A DNA stretch of 64,000 nucleotides from an uncultured Eubacteriales bacterium. Its GTDB lineage: Bacteria; Bacillota; Clostridia; Oscillospirales; CAG-272. Both the position numbers and the translations under genes were made by a program. Location: contig CAKRMZ010000003.1 in the NCBI GenBank assembly GCA_934365155.1, positions 1 through 64,000 on the forward strand, given 5' to 3'. The notes under the pieces were generated by a model. That model did not search any database. It was not told where the DNA came from and saw only the letters and a program-made list of their open reading frames with translations. Within the stretch, counting starts at the first letter, position 1; each line of letters begins with the position of its first letter. Of the stretch, positions 55,248 through 63,792 are shown piece after piece.

Positions 55248-55730
55248 TTATATTTCCAACGGGCGGGTCCTCTTTTCGAGTTCAATCAGACTGTAGGGGA
55301 CGCGCTCGTGAGTTTTCATATTTTTGCAGAGTGCTTTGCGCACCTTCGGATCTCGAAGGAGCTCGGGGTCTTGGGTTGTGGCAAGATAGGCAATGGCGTC
55401 AGCCATTTCATAATGATTTTCAAAAGCGAGATTCATAAGTTCCGGAAGTTTCCGGGAAAAGTCTAAGTTGCCCAGTGCAAACAACAGCGGAATGCGGTTG
55501 TTTTCGGTTTTGGGGTCCCACAGCAGAGAAAGCAGCACATTGACGGTGCGCAGATCTCTCATTCTGGAGGCCACGATGGCGAGCGCATTTCGCATCGGTG
55601 CGTGCGTCTCATTGCGGAGGGAATCCATCAGTTCATCAAAGGTTTTGCTGTCGCAGGATATACCGTATGAAGCGGAATTATCCCGCATTACGGATACAAT
55701 CAGATTTTTGAGCGATTGACTGAAAGTCAT
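55248..55730 (-). CDS. HEAT-repeat-like hypothetical protein
   Basis: The 160-aa product is all-helical in appearance, with repeated helical-pair patterns such as APMRNALAIVASRMRD, NNRIPLLFALGNLDF and HYEMADAIAYLAT, typical of HEAT-like scaffolds. I do not recognise a named family. Its ATG overlaps the stop of the CPWCG protein gene by 4 bases, so the two are co-translated and probably act together. Confidence 0.75.
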   Translation of the reverse strand: MTFSQSLKNLIVSVMRDNSASYGISCDSKTFDELMDSLRNETHAPMRNALAIVASRMRDLRTVNVLLSLLWDPKTENNRIPLLFALGNLDFSRKLPELMNLAFENHYEMADAIAYLATTQDPELLRDPKVRKALCKNMKTHERVPYSLIELEKRTRPLEI

Positions 55731-56074
55731 AACTTAAATCCCCCGTTTCCCTTTTTCTCATGGGCGCGTTTTTCAGGCGGTTCCGGCAGTTTGACTGTGG
55801 AGAGGTCGATTCCTTCCAAAAGCTTTTCACGAGTCCATTTTTCACGCAAGCCTCCGGGGAGCGGTTTGCCGCACCAAGGGCAGAAGGAGATCGGAACAAA
55901 ATATCCGTTCTTTTGGCTCCGCAGATCAAATTCATTGAAGTCAATGGAAAAGAAAACGGTGTGGTTGGCTTTGCCGGTCATCGTCATGCCCTGCATTACC
56001 AAGATATTCTCTTTCATTTTGGAGCAACAGAATTCATAGCGATTTTTCAAAGCTTGTTCTTTTTTGACGTACAT
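55727..56074 (-). CDS. CPWCG zinc-ribbon-like protein (DUF6980-like)
   Basis: The 115-aa protein has FCCSKMKENI near residue 15 and FCPWCGKPLPGGLREKW at about 63-79, two cysteine pairs that could bind zinc, the pattern of small DUF6980-like proteins. A strong GGAGG lies 9 nt before the ATG. First gene of a two-gene unit with the HEAT-like gene. Function unknown. Confidence 0.75.
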   Translation of the reverse strand: MYVKKEQALKNRYEFCCSKMKENILVMQGMTMTGKANHTVFFSIDFNEFDLRSQKNGYFVPISFCPWCGKPLPGGLREKWTREKLLEGIDLSTVKLPEPPEKRAHEKKGNGGFKL

Positions 56075-56636
56075 TGCGGGATGCCTCCTTTTATATCCGT
56101 GTTCAAATTAATTTTTGTGTTCTGAAGTGTTTTTTGAGGTATACGGGTTTTCCGCATGGGAGAGTGGTACCTCCGATGCGAAAAACCGAATCCCTCTTTT
56201 TCCATATTCTGCAACGAAACATTCAAAGCTTTAGAGCACAGCCTTGCCGTTTCGGTTCAGATGTTAGAGCAAAAACAGACAACCGATCGTTTTTGGGGAA
56301 ACAATACTAAAATTGTAAATAAAATAAAAATGATGTTGATAAAAATGTCAATAAAAAAGTTGGTCAATAATAATTGCGGATAAGCTTTATAAACGATGTT
56401 GAAATAAATGTGTGAAACTTTTCCCGGTTCCCGCTGCGGCGTTGGGGTTATATTATGTTTTGTTGTATGTTTGGTGTTATCGTAAGAATATAAAAACGGG
56501 GATTTTTATACCTTTCTTCATTATTTTTTTGATATACACCGCAGCGCTTGAATCGGTATCAATTTTGCAGCATAAAGCAGGCTGAAATCAGCTGCGCCTT
56601 ATGCGGTATAAAATTGACGGGTTCCTTTCATACCGC
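56075..56636. other. 562-bp gap without a convincing gene
   Basis: Largest non-coding stretch of the window. A plus-strand frame at 56156-56383 (75 aa) lacks a ribosome site and becomes AT-rich; I do not call it. An inverted repeat GCGGTATAAAA/TTTCATACCGC (56603-56636) directly follows the secreted-protein gene on the minus strand but has no T-tract. A second short palindrome lies at 56577-56595. No tRNA, known RNA or mobile element was recognised. Confidence 0.6.
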
Positions 56637-57077
56637 TTATGCGATCTGAGTGAGCTCCTCCGTGTTGGAATAGTAGGCTAAACCGATATATTCGGTACTG
56701 CCGCTTACAGTAACCCAAAGGTCGATGTAGAATTTGTAGGTAGCGCCGACAATGCCGTCGAACTTTTGGTTCACTACAAGATAACTATTCCCTGTGGTAT
56801 AGGTCCAGGGGCCGTAGCTTGTGGATTCGCGGGTTCCGATCAGACGAACAACTTCCAGTTTCTCTGTTATCGTAGCACCGCTGACCGCATTTACATACAC
56901 CCGGGCCATCGGAGATCCGTCGGCCGACAGTAAATCGGCGGTTACGAGTCCGGTATTTTCCCACATCGGCGACACGGTGTCACCGCTCTTTGCCGATATC
57001 GGCATTGCAAAACAGATCGCCGACAGAAGCGTAACGCTGAGAATAAATAAAGCGGTGAACTTGGTGGCTGATTTCAT
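56637..57077 (-). CDS. Secreted protein of unknown function
   Basis: From ATG 57077 (AGGAGG 6 nt upstream) the 146-aa product has a typical Sec signal peptide (MKSATKFTALFILSVTLLSA, cleavage likely after ISAKS/ FAMPISA) and a mature domain rich in Thr, Val, Tyr and Gly, probably all-beta: W-E-N-T, GATITEKLEV, SYGPWTYT, GATYKFYIDLWVTVSG. Related small secreted proteins are common in gut Clostridia, but I cannot name the family. A TTG-started 13-codon frame with its own ribosome site ends on its start codon. Confidence 0.75.
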   Translation of the reverse strand: MKSATKFTALFILSVTLLSAICFAMPISAKSGDTVSPMWENTGLVTADLLSADGSPMARVYVNAVSGATITEKLEVVRLIGTRESTSYGPWTYTTGNSYLVVNQKFDGIVGATYKFYIDLWVTVSGSTEYIGLAYYSNTEELTQIA

Positions 57078-57541
57078 GTGTTTCCTCCTGTATGCTGTGC
57101 AAATGAAATGGTCAATTTGTTTCCTCCTACGGTTGGTTTTCTGTTTTTCTTCTGACACTCTATATAACTCGCGAAGAAGGCAAAATATTGCACTTATTTC
57201 AAAAAAAATTCAAAAAAATTTATTTTTTTGGAAATAAAGTTCAAAAATCGGTCGTATTTTTCGGTCGAAAAGCCCCGTTTTATCGGCATTCGGCGGTTTT
57301 TTCGCGTCCTTGAAAATTTTCAAAAAAAGTTTTTAAAATTTTTTGGAAAGCGGAAGAAATTTTGAAATTTCGCGGTCCCTGCCTGCCAAAAACGATAAAA
57401 AAATCGCTGCGTTCTTCCGTGAAAAAAGCAAAAAAACATCACCGCGCGTTTTGCGCGCGGTGATGTTTTTTGAATATGAGAGCATCTTGCTGCAGTTTTT
57501 AAAGTCCTATTTTCCCCAGTTCCGCATTCAATGAGAGAGAA
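57078..57541. other. Leader of the secreted-protein gene and AT-rich gap
   Basis: The 464-bp gap has no gene over 20 codons. Next to the secreted-protein gene lies a second copy of TAGGAGGAAACA (57116-57127, minus) followed by a 13-codon TTG frame that ends at the gene's start. Then AT-rich sequence with many T/A runs (57180-57420) and the terminator at 57431. No promoter stands out. Confidence 0.55.
57431..57473 (-). terminator. Terminator after the anti-sigma-like gene
   Basis: The strong 13-bp GC-rich stem ACATCACCGCGCG/CGCGCGGTGATGT with loop TTTTG is flanked by A and T runs on both sides. It lies 69 bp past the minus-strand gene. Confidence 0.92.
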
Positions 57542-58379
57542 TTACGTGTCGGACGGCGCCGTCCCCGGCCCGGGCTCGGCGGAGTCCGATGTTGATTCGG
57601 GCAGAGGCGCCACACTCTCCGCGATGCGAATCAACTCTTCGGGTCCCATGTCGGTGTCGGTAGTCAGGGCAAAGGCAATGTCGTTATGCTTCCAGATCAG
57701 GAACTTAAGGGTTCCGCCTCCTTGGATGCTGACAACATAGCTTGCCTCCTCCCCGTTGACCTTACAGGAAACCACCGTGCTGTGATTTTTGCTGATAAGC
57801 ATGGTCTTTGAGTTCACAATGTTTTGATATGTCAGGCATATCTTTTCCCCAGCTTTATTTGTGAAATTCAAGCAAAAATCTTTTGATTGCTCGTTACCGG
57901 GATCCGGCGTATAGCCTTCCGGCAGATAACCCGGTGAATATAAGGGGATGGAATCCACCGGCTCGGAATCCCGATGGAAGGTGTAGGTAAAGTATTCCAA
58001 GCTTTGGACGGAATGCAATTCGTCCACGTAGCCGTTCCATGCTTCGACTACATAAGAGCGATAGAAAATGCCAAACAGCAGTACAAAAACCGCGGCAATG
58101 TGCCGCCCATTTGACACCCCGATACAGTGAGAGATAGTTTCGGCAGACTCGCTTGAGCGGGGCTTCTTTTTGGCTGCGGATTTCCTGCAGGACCTTTTGG
58201 CAGACTGTGCCGCCCTTCCAATCGGTTTGCGGGCAGCGGTCGGCCAAGGCGGCATATTGCGAGTGCAAAACGCTGCAGGCTTTGGCAAAGTCGGTGTCGA
58301 ATCGTGATTTTTCTGAGTAAGGATTTGTCGGCAGGTCACAACGGGACCGCCGAATTAAACAAACTGAATTATTTTTCAT
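57542..58379 (-). pseudogene. Anti-sigma-like DUF4367 protein, frameshifted
   Basis: Two overlapping frames together make one protein. The first starts at ATG 58379 (MKNNSVCLIRRS), overlapping the sigma gene by 11 bases, and encodes a cytoplasmic part of about 90 residues. The second frame (+1) supplies a transmembrane helix (HIAAVFVLLFGIFY) and a C-terminal DUF4367 domain (SPGYLPEGYTP, FLIWKHNDIAFALTT) ending at 57542. The switch is best placed near a GGGG run (58117-58120, minus). Either a natural frameshift mutation, an assembly error, or less likely programmed +1 frameshifting. Membrane anti-sigma factors usually follow their ECF sigma gene like this. Confidence 0.7.
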
Positions 58380-58956
58380 CTTGCAAGCTCCGTTTCTGTG
58401 CGCTTTTGCGGGCGCGACAAATTTTGGATAAGACCGATGAGGGTTGAATGTCTAAAATTCTTGCAATTTCATCGATGCTCAGCTCATCGACGAACCGTAA
58501 TATCAGTATTTTACCGTAGTCGGAGGGCAGAGAATGCAAGTGTTCCAAAATCTGTCTGACAGATTCATCCTGAATTACTTTGTCTTCCGGCTGTAGGGTG
58601 ATGTTGTCGCTTAGGTCGTCCTGTACGGTCTCAATCGGGACATCCTCAATATTGCTTTGCCGATGCTTTAGCTTGTCGTACATCGTACGGCAGACATTCA
58701 GCGTACAGGTCATGAGGAGCGCTTTGAGACTTTCCGGGTTTTCCCGCAGCTTCATAAAAATGTCGATGTTTTTGCAGATACGGTGAAAGGTTTCTTGTAC
58801 GGCGTCTTCTGCATTTTCACGGTTTTTCAAAAATTGCAGGGCGCGGTAGAAAACTTTCTGCTCGTACTCAATAAACATATAGGATGCAAAATTGCGCTGA
58901 TCTTCGTTTTCAATGGCTAAAATGTACGAAGGGATAATCAAAAGACTCACTTCCAA
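58369..58956 (-). CDS. ECF-type RNA polymerase sigma factor
   Basis: The 195-aa protein has sigma region 2 (VFYRALQFLKNRENAEDAVQETFHRICKN) and region 4 (LPSDYGKILILRFVDELSIDEIARILDIQPSSVLSKICRARK, in parts). The first codon at 58956 is TTG and has no clear ribosome site; alternatives are an internal GTG at about 58950 or TTG a few codons later, so the exact start is uncertain. It overlaps the anti-sigma-like gene by 11 bases. The signal and target genes are unknown; the frameshift in its partner could leave it unregulated. Confidence 0.87.
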   Translation of the reverse strand: MEVSLLIIPSYILAIENEDQRNFASYMFIEYEQKVFYRALQFLKNRENAEDAVQETFHRICKNIDIFMKLRENPESLKALLMTCTLNVCRTMYDKLKHRQSNIEDVPIETVQDDLSDNITLQPEDKVIQDESVRQILEHLHSLPSDYGKILILRFVDELSIDEIARILDIQPSSVLSKICRARKSAQKRSLQDEK

Positions 58957-59035
58957 TCAAAATGATAAGGGTTCAGTGTAAATATAATGAAATTTCTGTC
59001 GGAAGGGTCGGGGATCGTAAGATGATCAGAGACTC

Positions 59036-60802
59036 TTAGTGGCAGTTACTAATTTGCCGGGGCAATGCATACTTGTCCTCATAGAATCGGTATTTTTCCT
59101 GATATTGCGGGTCATCCGCGCGCATGGTGTGCAGAGACTGGTGCAAATTTAAGTTGTTGTCGGCCATATCGATCACACAGCCGGCAATATTGGAACAATG
59201 GTCTGCTACGCGTTCTAAATTGGTGAGCAGATCCGACCACACAAATCCCAACTCAATTGTGCAGTCGCCATGCTGAAGGCGCATAATATGATTGGTGCGC
59301 AATTGTTCTTTCAATGAGTCGATTACCTGCTCTAAAGGTTCGACTTCAAAGGCAGTGGTTAAGTCCTTGTTCAAAAAGGCTTCTGAGGCCAGCTTCACGA
59401 TTTCACAGACGGCGTCGGTCAACACCGAAAGCTCTTTCTGTGCGGAATTCGAGAGATAAAGCTTCTTGTCTCGGAGTTCCTCGGCGGATTCGAGCAGATT
59501 GACACCGTGATCGGAAATGCGTTCAAAATCGCTGATGGTACGCAATATTTCCGCGGCCTCGGCACTGGCTTCCGTGCTGATGGCTTGTCCGCTGAGTTTG
59601 ACAAGATAGGTGCCGAGTCTGTCCTCATAGGCGTCGGTTTCGGTCTCCCCGTCGCGAACGGCTTGCGCAAGCTCGGGTGAATATTCATGGAGACTTAAAA
59701 TGCCGTCCTTTAAGGTGGTTGCGGCGCAAATTGCCATTTCGTCGGCAACCGTGCGGCAGCGCTCCAGGGCTACCGAAGGGGTCGCAAAAAGGCGCTCGTC
59801 CAGCATCGTATCGTATTCCTTTGCCTCGGCATCCGGAATCAGGTAGATGACTAATCGCTCTAACAATGAAGTCATCGGGAAGAGGATGGCGGTGCACAGA
59901 ATGTTAAATACGGAGTGCATGACGGCGATGCCGACATAATTTGCGGTCCGGTTAAAAATGGGAAATTGAAAAACTGCTTGAACAACGCAGAATATGGACA
60001 ATAAAATAACGGTTCCGATAATATTGAAGCAAAGGTGAACCGCAGCCGCGCGTTTGGCGTTTTTGTTGGCGCCGATGGAAGAGATGATCGCGGTAATGCA
60101 GGTTCCGATATTTTGCCCCATGATAATCGGGAGTGCGGCACTGTAGGTCACCGAACCGGTGACGGTGAGCGCCTGAAGGATTCCGACCGAGGCCGAGCTT
60201 GACTGAATGACTGCAGTCAGAACCGCGCCGGCCAGCACGCCGAAAATCGGATTGCGGAAAACCAAGAATAAGTTTTGGAAGGCGGGAACATCCGCTAAGC
60301 CGCTAACGGCCGAGGACATGGTCTCCATGCCGAACATGAGGGTGGCAAAGCCCAAAAGAATCATGCCCGTGTCTTTTCTTTTGCCGCGTTTTGTGGCCAT
60401 GTATAAAATAATGCCGATGAGTGCCAAAACCGGAGTAAAGGAACTGGGCTTTAAAAACTTTAGAAAAAAGGCATCACTGTCAATTCCGCCGAGGCTCAAA
60501 AGCCAAGCGGTTACCGTGGTGCCGATGTTGGCACCCATAATGACATTGATAGCCTGTTTTAAACTCATCAGTCCGGAGTTGACAAATCCGACGACCATAA
60601 CCGTCGTTGCGGAGGAACTTTGAATGACAGAGGTGACGCCGATGCCGGTGAGCAGCCCGGCTACGCGATTGTCGGTCATTTTGCCGATCAGGGTTCGGAG
60701 CTCGTTGCCTGCGCGGCGTTCCAGCGACTGCCCCATGATGTTCATGCCGAACAGAAAAAGGCAGAGTCCTCCGATAAACGTTAAAGCGTCAAATATGTTC
60801 AT
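59036..60802 (-). CDS. Na/Pi-cotransporter family protein with PhoU domain
   Basis: The 588-aa membrane protein has the duplicated PNaS motif QSSSATT (61-67) and QSSSASVG (about 200), eight or more hydrophobic helices up to about 330, and a C-terminal PhoU-like helical domain (about 345-560). It probably imports phosphate with sodium, possibly with PhoU-type regulation by the fused domain. Single-gene unit with its own promoter. Confidence 0.92.
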   Translation of the reverse strand: MNIFDALTFIGGLCLFLFGMNIMGQSLERRAGNELRTLIGKMTDNRVAGLLTGIGVTSVIQSSSATTVMVVGFVNSGLMSLKQAINVIMGANIGTTVTAWLLSLGGIDSDAFFLKFLKPSSFTPVLALIGIILYMATKRGKRKDTGMILLGFATLMFGMETMSSAVSGLADVPAFQNLFLVFRNPIFGVLAGAVLTAVIQSSSASVGILQALTVTGSVTYSAALPIIMGQNIGTCITAIISSIGANKNAKRAAAVHLCFNIIGTVILLSIFCVVQAVFQFPIFNRTANYVGIAVMHSVFNILCTAILFPMTSLLERLVIYLIPDAEAKEYDTMLDERLFATPSVALERCRTVADEMAICAATTLKDGILSLHEYSPELAQAVRDGETETDAYEDRLGTYLVKLSGQAISTEASAEAAEILRTISDFERISDHGVNLLESAEELRDKKLYLSNSAQKELSVLTDAVCEIVKLASEAFLNKDLTTAFEVEPLEQVIDSLKEQLRTNHIMRLQHGDCTIELGFVWSDLLTNLERVADHCSNIAGCVIDMADNNLNLHQSLHTMRADDPQYQEKYRFYEDKYALPRQISNCH

Positions 60803-60893
60803 GACAGATGATATCCTTTCGAGCGTTGAAGCCGGAAATCAACGAAACCCGCGATCCGGTCGATCATTTCGACATATTACAAAAAACATATTC

Positions 60894-60922
60894 ATTATAT
60901 CATGCCTTTCGAGGAATGTCCA
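60894..60922 (-). promoter_or_regulatory. Promoter of the Na/Pi-cotransporter gene
   Basis: On the minus strand TGGACA (60922-60917), 17 nt, TATAAT (60899-60894). Confidence 0.75.
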
Positions 60923-61028
60923 TAGTCTGTTTTCATCAAAATTCAACAAAATTTTAACTTTTTCTTCACTTTTACAGCGAAAAAGTTTTAAAATCGGAAT
61001 CTTTTGAGAATCGAATGTTAAAAGATTA

Positions 61029-61063
61029 AAAAAGCCGAAGAGCTTTCGCTCCTCGGCTTTTTT
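61029..61063 (-). terminator. Terminator after pgsA
   Basis: AAAAAGCCGAAGAG/CTCCTCGGCTTTTT hairpin (one mismatch) 9 bp past pgsA, with T-runs on both sides. Confidence 0.88.
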
Positions 61064-61071
61064 CGACGGAT

Positions 61072-61656
61072 TTATTTGGTGGGATCAATCATTTTCCAAT
61101 AGCTGTGAAGATAGTTAATCCCGGAAAGTACGGTGAACACGGTCATTCCGGCGGCACCGATAAGGCTGAGAATCCAATAGGGCCAGGGGGCCCAGATGCC
61201 TTCCAGCAAAACCGTGATGACGAAAACAAATTGAGAAACTGTTTTTACTTTGCCCAGCCAATTTGCGGCGATCACGGTGCCGTCTTTGCCGCAGACCAAA
61301 AGGCGCATGGAGGTGACGGCAAGCTCTCGGAAAAAGACGAGGAGTGCGACCCAAACCATAATGGGACGCATGGCGGCAAAATAATCGGAAACGCAGATCG
61401 CAAGAAGCGCGCCGAAAATCATGAATTTGTCGGCCAAGGGATCCATAAACTTGCCGAAATCCGTGATGAGGTGATATTTGCGTGCGATTTTGCCGTCGAG
61501 CATGTCGGTGAGGGAGCACAGCACAAAGACTGCGCAGGAGGCAATCCGGGCCGCTGTTTCGCTGATTCCGAGCGGAAGAACCAAAAATATAACGAACAAG
61601 GGAACCAGCAAAACCCGCAGAAAGGTCAACTTGTTCGGAAGATTCATTTTTTTCAT
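61072..61656 (-). CDS. pgsA: CDP-diacylglycerol-glycerol-3-phosphate 3-phosphatidyltransferase
   Basis: PgsA makes phosphatidylglycerol-phosphate, the precursor of phosphatidylglycerol. The 194-aa membrane protein has the full CDP-alcohol phosphotransferase motif with Asp51/Asp54, Gly55, Ala58-Arg59, Gly68, Asp72 and Asp76 (DMLDGKIARK ... GKFMDPLADK) and about four to six hydrophobic helices. Its ATG overlaps the rimO stop by 4 bases; rimO-pgsA is a common pair. Confidence 0.95.
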   Translation of the reverse strand: MKKMNLPNKLTFLRVLLVPLFVIFLVLPLGISETAARIASCAVFVLCSLTDMLDGKIARKYHLITDFGKFMDPLADKFMIFGALLAICVSDYFAAMRPIMVWVALLVFFRELAVTSMRLLVCGKDGTVIAANWLGKVKTVSQFVFVITVLLEGIWAPWPYWILSLIGAAGMTVFTVLSGINYLHSYWKMIDPTK

Positions 61657-62984
61657 ACCTGCACTCCCATCAGATCATAATCCAAGGTATCGGTAATGTG
61701 CACAAACACGTATTCACCGTCTTTTGGGTTTTTGTCGGAGCGGAAATATACTTTGCCGTCCACATCCATCGCCTCGGCATAGCTGCGTCCGAAATAAACA
61801 CGGTTGTCACGGTCATATCCCTCGCAGAGAACACGGAGCGTTTTATCGAGCATCGAGCTTTGGAATTTTTCGGAGATGCGGAGCTGAATCTCCATGATGC
61901 GGTCAAAGCGATCCTGCTTGGTTTGCTCGTCAATCTGGCCGGCAAAGTCATAGGCCGGAGTGCCGCTTTCGCGGGAATAGCGGAACACGCCGAGGCGTTC
62001 GAACTTGGCTTCTTCGATTCCGCTGCAGAGATCTTCAAAGTCTTTTTCGGTTTCGCCGGGGAAGCCGACAATGACCGTGGAACGGATGACAATATCGGGA
62101 ATTTCGCTGCGGAGTTTTTTGAGGGTATGCAGAATGCTTTTGCGGGTATCGCGCCGGTGCATACTGAAGAGCACCGGATCGGACATGTGCTGGATGGGCA
62201 GATCAATATAATGAACCACACGGGGATTGTTTTTGATTTCGGCGATCAAGGCATCGTCGACTTTGTCCATATAGCAGTACAGAAGGCGGATTCGCGGAAT
62301 TTTGGTGTTTTCGCAGATGGCGCGGATCAGCTTGACTAAGGAAGGCTTGCCGTAGATATCCTTGCCCCATGAGGTGGTGTCCTGCGCGATGAGGGAAAGC
62401 TCCTTGGCGCCGAGCTCCTCAAGCTCCTTGGCTTCCCGCACGATATCGTCAAGCGGTCGGCTGCGGAAGTTGCCGCGAAGCTGCGGAATCACGCAATAGG
62501 TGCAGCGGTTGTCGCAGCCCTCTGCGATTTTTAAATACGGGGCGAATTCCGGTGTGGTCAGAATGCGGTCGCCGCCGAACTCAAAATCGGAAAGATCCGC
62601 GCATTCCACGATGCCGGTTTCATGATTTTTTGCGACGCGGTCCACAATGCTCACGATGTCTTTCATGGAAGCCACGCCGACCACGGCGTCAATCTCGGGC
62701 AGCTCGGTCAGAAGCTGGTCGCGATACATCTGCGACATGCATCCCGTGACGATAATGGCCTTTAAATTGTCGTTTTTCAGTGCGGCAATATCAAGGATTG
62801 TATCAATGGATTCCTCTTTTGCACTTTCAATAAAGGAGCAAGTATTGACAATGATGATGTCTGCTTCCGCCTCGTCCGGCGTGATTTCGTAGCCGGCGGA
62901 GAGGATCTTGTGCAGCATCCATTCGGTATCGACCTGATTTTTGGGACATCCCAAAGAAATAAAACCAACTTTACAAGTATTCAT
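61653..62984 (-). CDS. rimO: Ribosomal protein S12 methylthiotransferase RimO
   Basis: RimO is a radical SAM enzyme adding a methylthio group to Asp89 of ribosomal protein S12. The 443-aa protein has the N-terminal UPF0004 cluster cysteines (Cys13, Cys49, Cys82), radical SAM Cys157, Cys161, Cys164 (CDNRCTYC), and a C-terminal TRAM domain. The start at 62984 gives the standard MNTCKVGFISLGCPKNQVD. It lies between recX and pgsA on the same strand. Confidence 0.96.
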   Translation of the reverse strand: MNTCKVGFISLGCPKNQVDTEWMLHKILSAGYEITPDEAEADIIIVNTCSFIESAKEESIDTILDIAALKNDNLKAIIVTGCMSQMYRDQLLTELPEIDAVVGVASMKDIVSIVDRVAKNHETGIVECADLSDFEFGGDRILTTPEFAPYLKIAEGCDNRCTYCVIPQLRGNFRSRPLDDIVREAKELEELGAKELSLIAQDTTSWGKDIYGKPSLVKLIRAICENTKIPRIRLLYCYMDKVDDALIAEIKNNPRVVHYIDLPIQHMSDPVLFSMHRRDTRKSILHTLKKLRSEIPDIVIRSTVIVGFPGETEKDFEDLCSGIEEAKFERLGVFRYSRESGTPAYDFAGQIDEQTKQDRFDRIMEIQLRISEKFQSSMLDKTLRVLCEGYDRDNRVYFGRSYAEAMDVDGKVYFRSDKNPKDGEYVFVHITDTLDYDLMGVQV

Positions 62985-63057
62985 GATTAAAATCCCCGAT
63001 TGTATGTATTGATGTCATTATATTAAATAGGAAAGAAACAGTGGGTGGTGCGCCGAT

Positions 63058-63723
63058 TCACGCTTCATCGTCATCGGATGCGTTTTGCATTTGTTCGGCC
63101 GCCGAGCGAATCTGGGAAAACGAAAATCCGCGACGCTGCATGGCGGCAAAAATCTTTTTTCGCCCTTGCATATCGGAGAGCATTTCGGCGCTGCCGAGCT
63201 TTTTGAGCACAGCCTCGGCGCTGAGATCAAAATCAAGCTCTGCGGTTTCCTCTTCGAATACGGTGGAAAAAAGCTCCCGATCGAAGCCCTTGGCATAGAG
63301 CTCGTTTTTGATGCGTGACGGACCGTAGCCCTTCTGATAATATTTACGAATCAGACGCCGCATATATTCATCCTCGCGGATCCATCTTTTCCGGCAGAGG
63401 TAGGAAACGGCAAAATCGGCGCTTTCGCGGTCGAAGCCGCGCGTCGACAGTTTCCGCTGCAGCGATCTTGCGGTCTGGTCGCTGTAGTCAAGCAGGGTGA
63501 GCCCTTTTTGCACGGCGCGGGTGCAGGCGTCTAACTTCAGCAGTGCGGTGAGCCGGTCCGCATTCAGCGTGTCGCCGCCCTGAAGGGACCATCCGCGTTC
63601 CTCTAAGAATTCGGTTGCACAGCAAACCGACTGCTCTTCGGAAATGTTCGGAAGCTTTAAGTCCATATATGCGATATCTCCGCGCGGAGAATATCGGATT
63701 TTGGTAATGACCGCGCCTTCCAT
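63058..63723 (-). CDS. recX: Regulatory protein RecX
   Basis: RecX binds RecA filaments and limits their activity. The 221-aa three-helix-repeat protein contains KGLTLLDYSDQTARSLQRKLSTRGF, in parts, and the second repeat IREDEYMRRLIRKYYQKGYGPSRIKNELYAKGFDRE, typical of RecX. It lies 69 bp downstream of recA on the same strand, past a weak hairpin, so read-through from recA is expected to set its level. Confidence 0.93.
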   Translation of the reverse strand: MEGAVITKIRYSPRGDIAYMDLKLPNISEEQSVCCATEFLEERGWSLQGGDTLNADRLTALLKLDACTRAVQKGLTLLDYSDQTARSLQRKLSTRGFDRESADFAVSYLCRKRWIREDEYMRRLIRKYYQKGYGPSRIKNELYAKGFDRELFSTVFEEETAELDFDLSAEAVLKKLGSAEMLSDMQGRKKIFAAMQRRGFSFSQIRSAAEQMQNASDDDEA

Positions 63724-63745
63724 ATCAAGCTCCGTTTTCGTTAAA

Positions 63746-63783
63746 AATAGGATAAGGGCGCACGGACTGCGTGACGCCCTTTC
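63746..63783 (-). terminator. Hairpin between recA and recX
   Basis: On the minus strand GGGCG-T-CACG-loop-CGTG-CGCCC, followed by only a loose T-rich tail (TTATCCTATTTTT). It may terminate most recA transcripts and let some reach recX. Confidence 0.6.
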
Positions 63784-63792
63784 TTTTCGGCA

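Noticed and set aside
56156..56383. 75-aa plus-strand frame in the 562-bp gap
   Set aside because: No Shine-Dalgarno, end is AT-rich Lys/Ile/Asn run, no recognisable domain. It could be a remnant, but coding is unsupported.
56603..56636. Inverted repeat after the secreted-protein gene as a terminator
   Set aside because: The stem is good but neither strand has a T-tract, so it is only mentioned as an inverted repeat.
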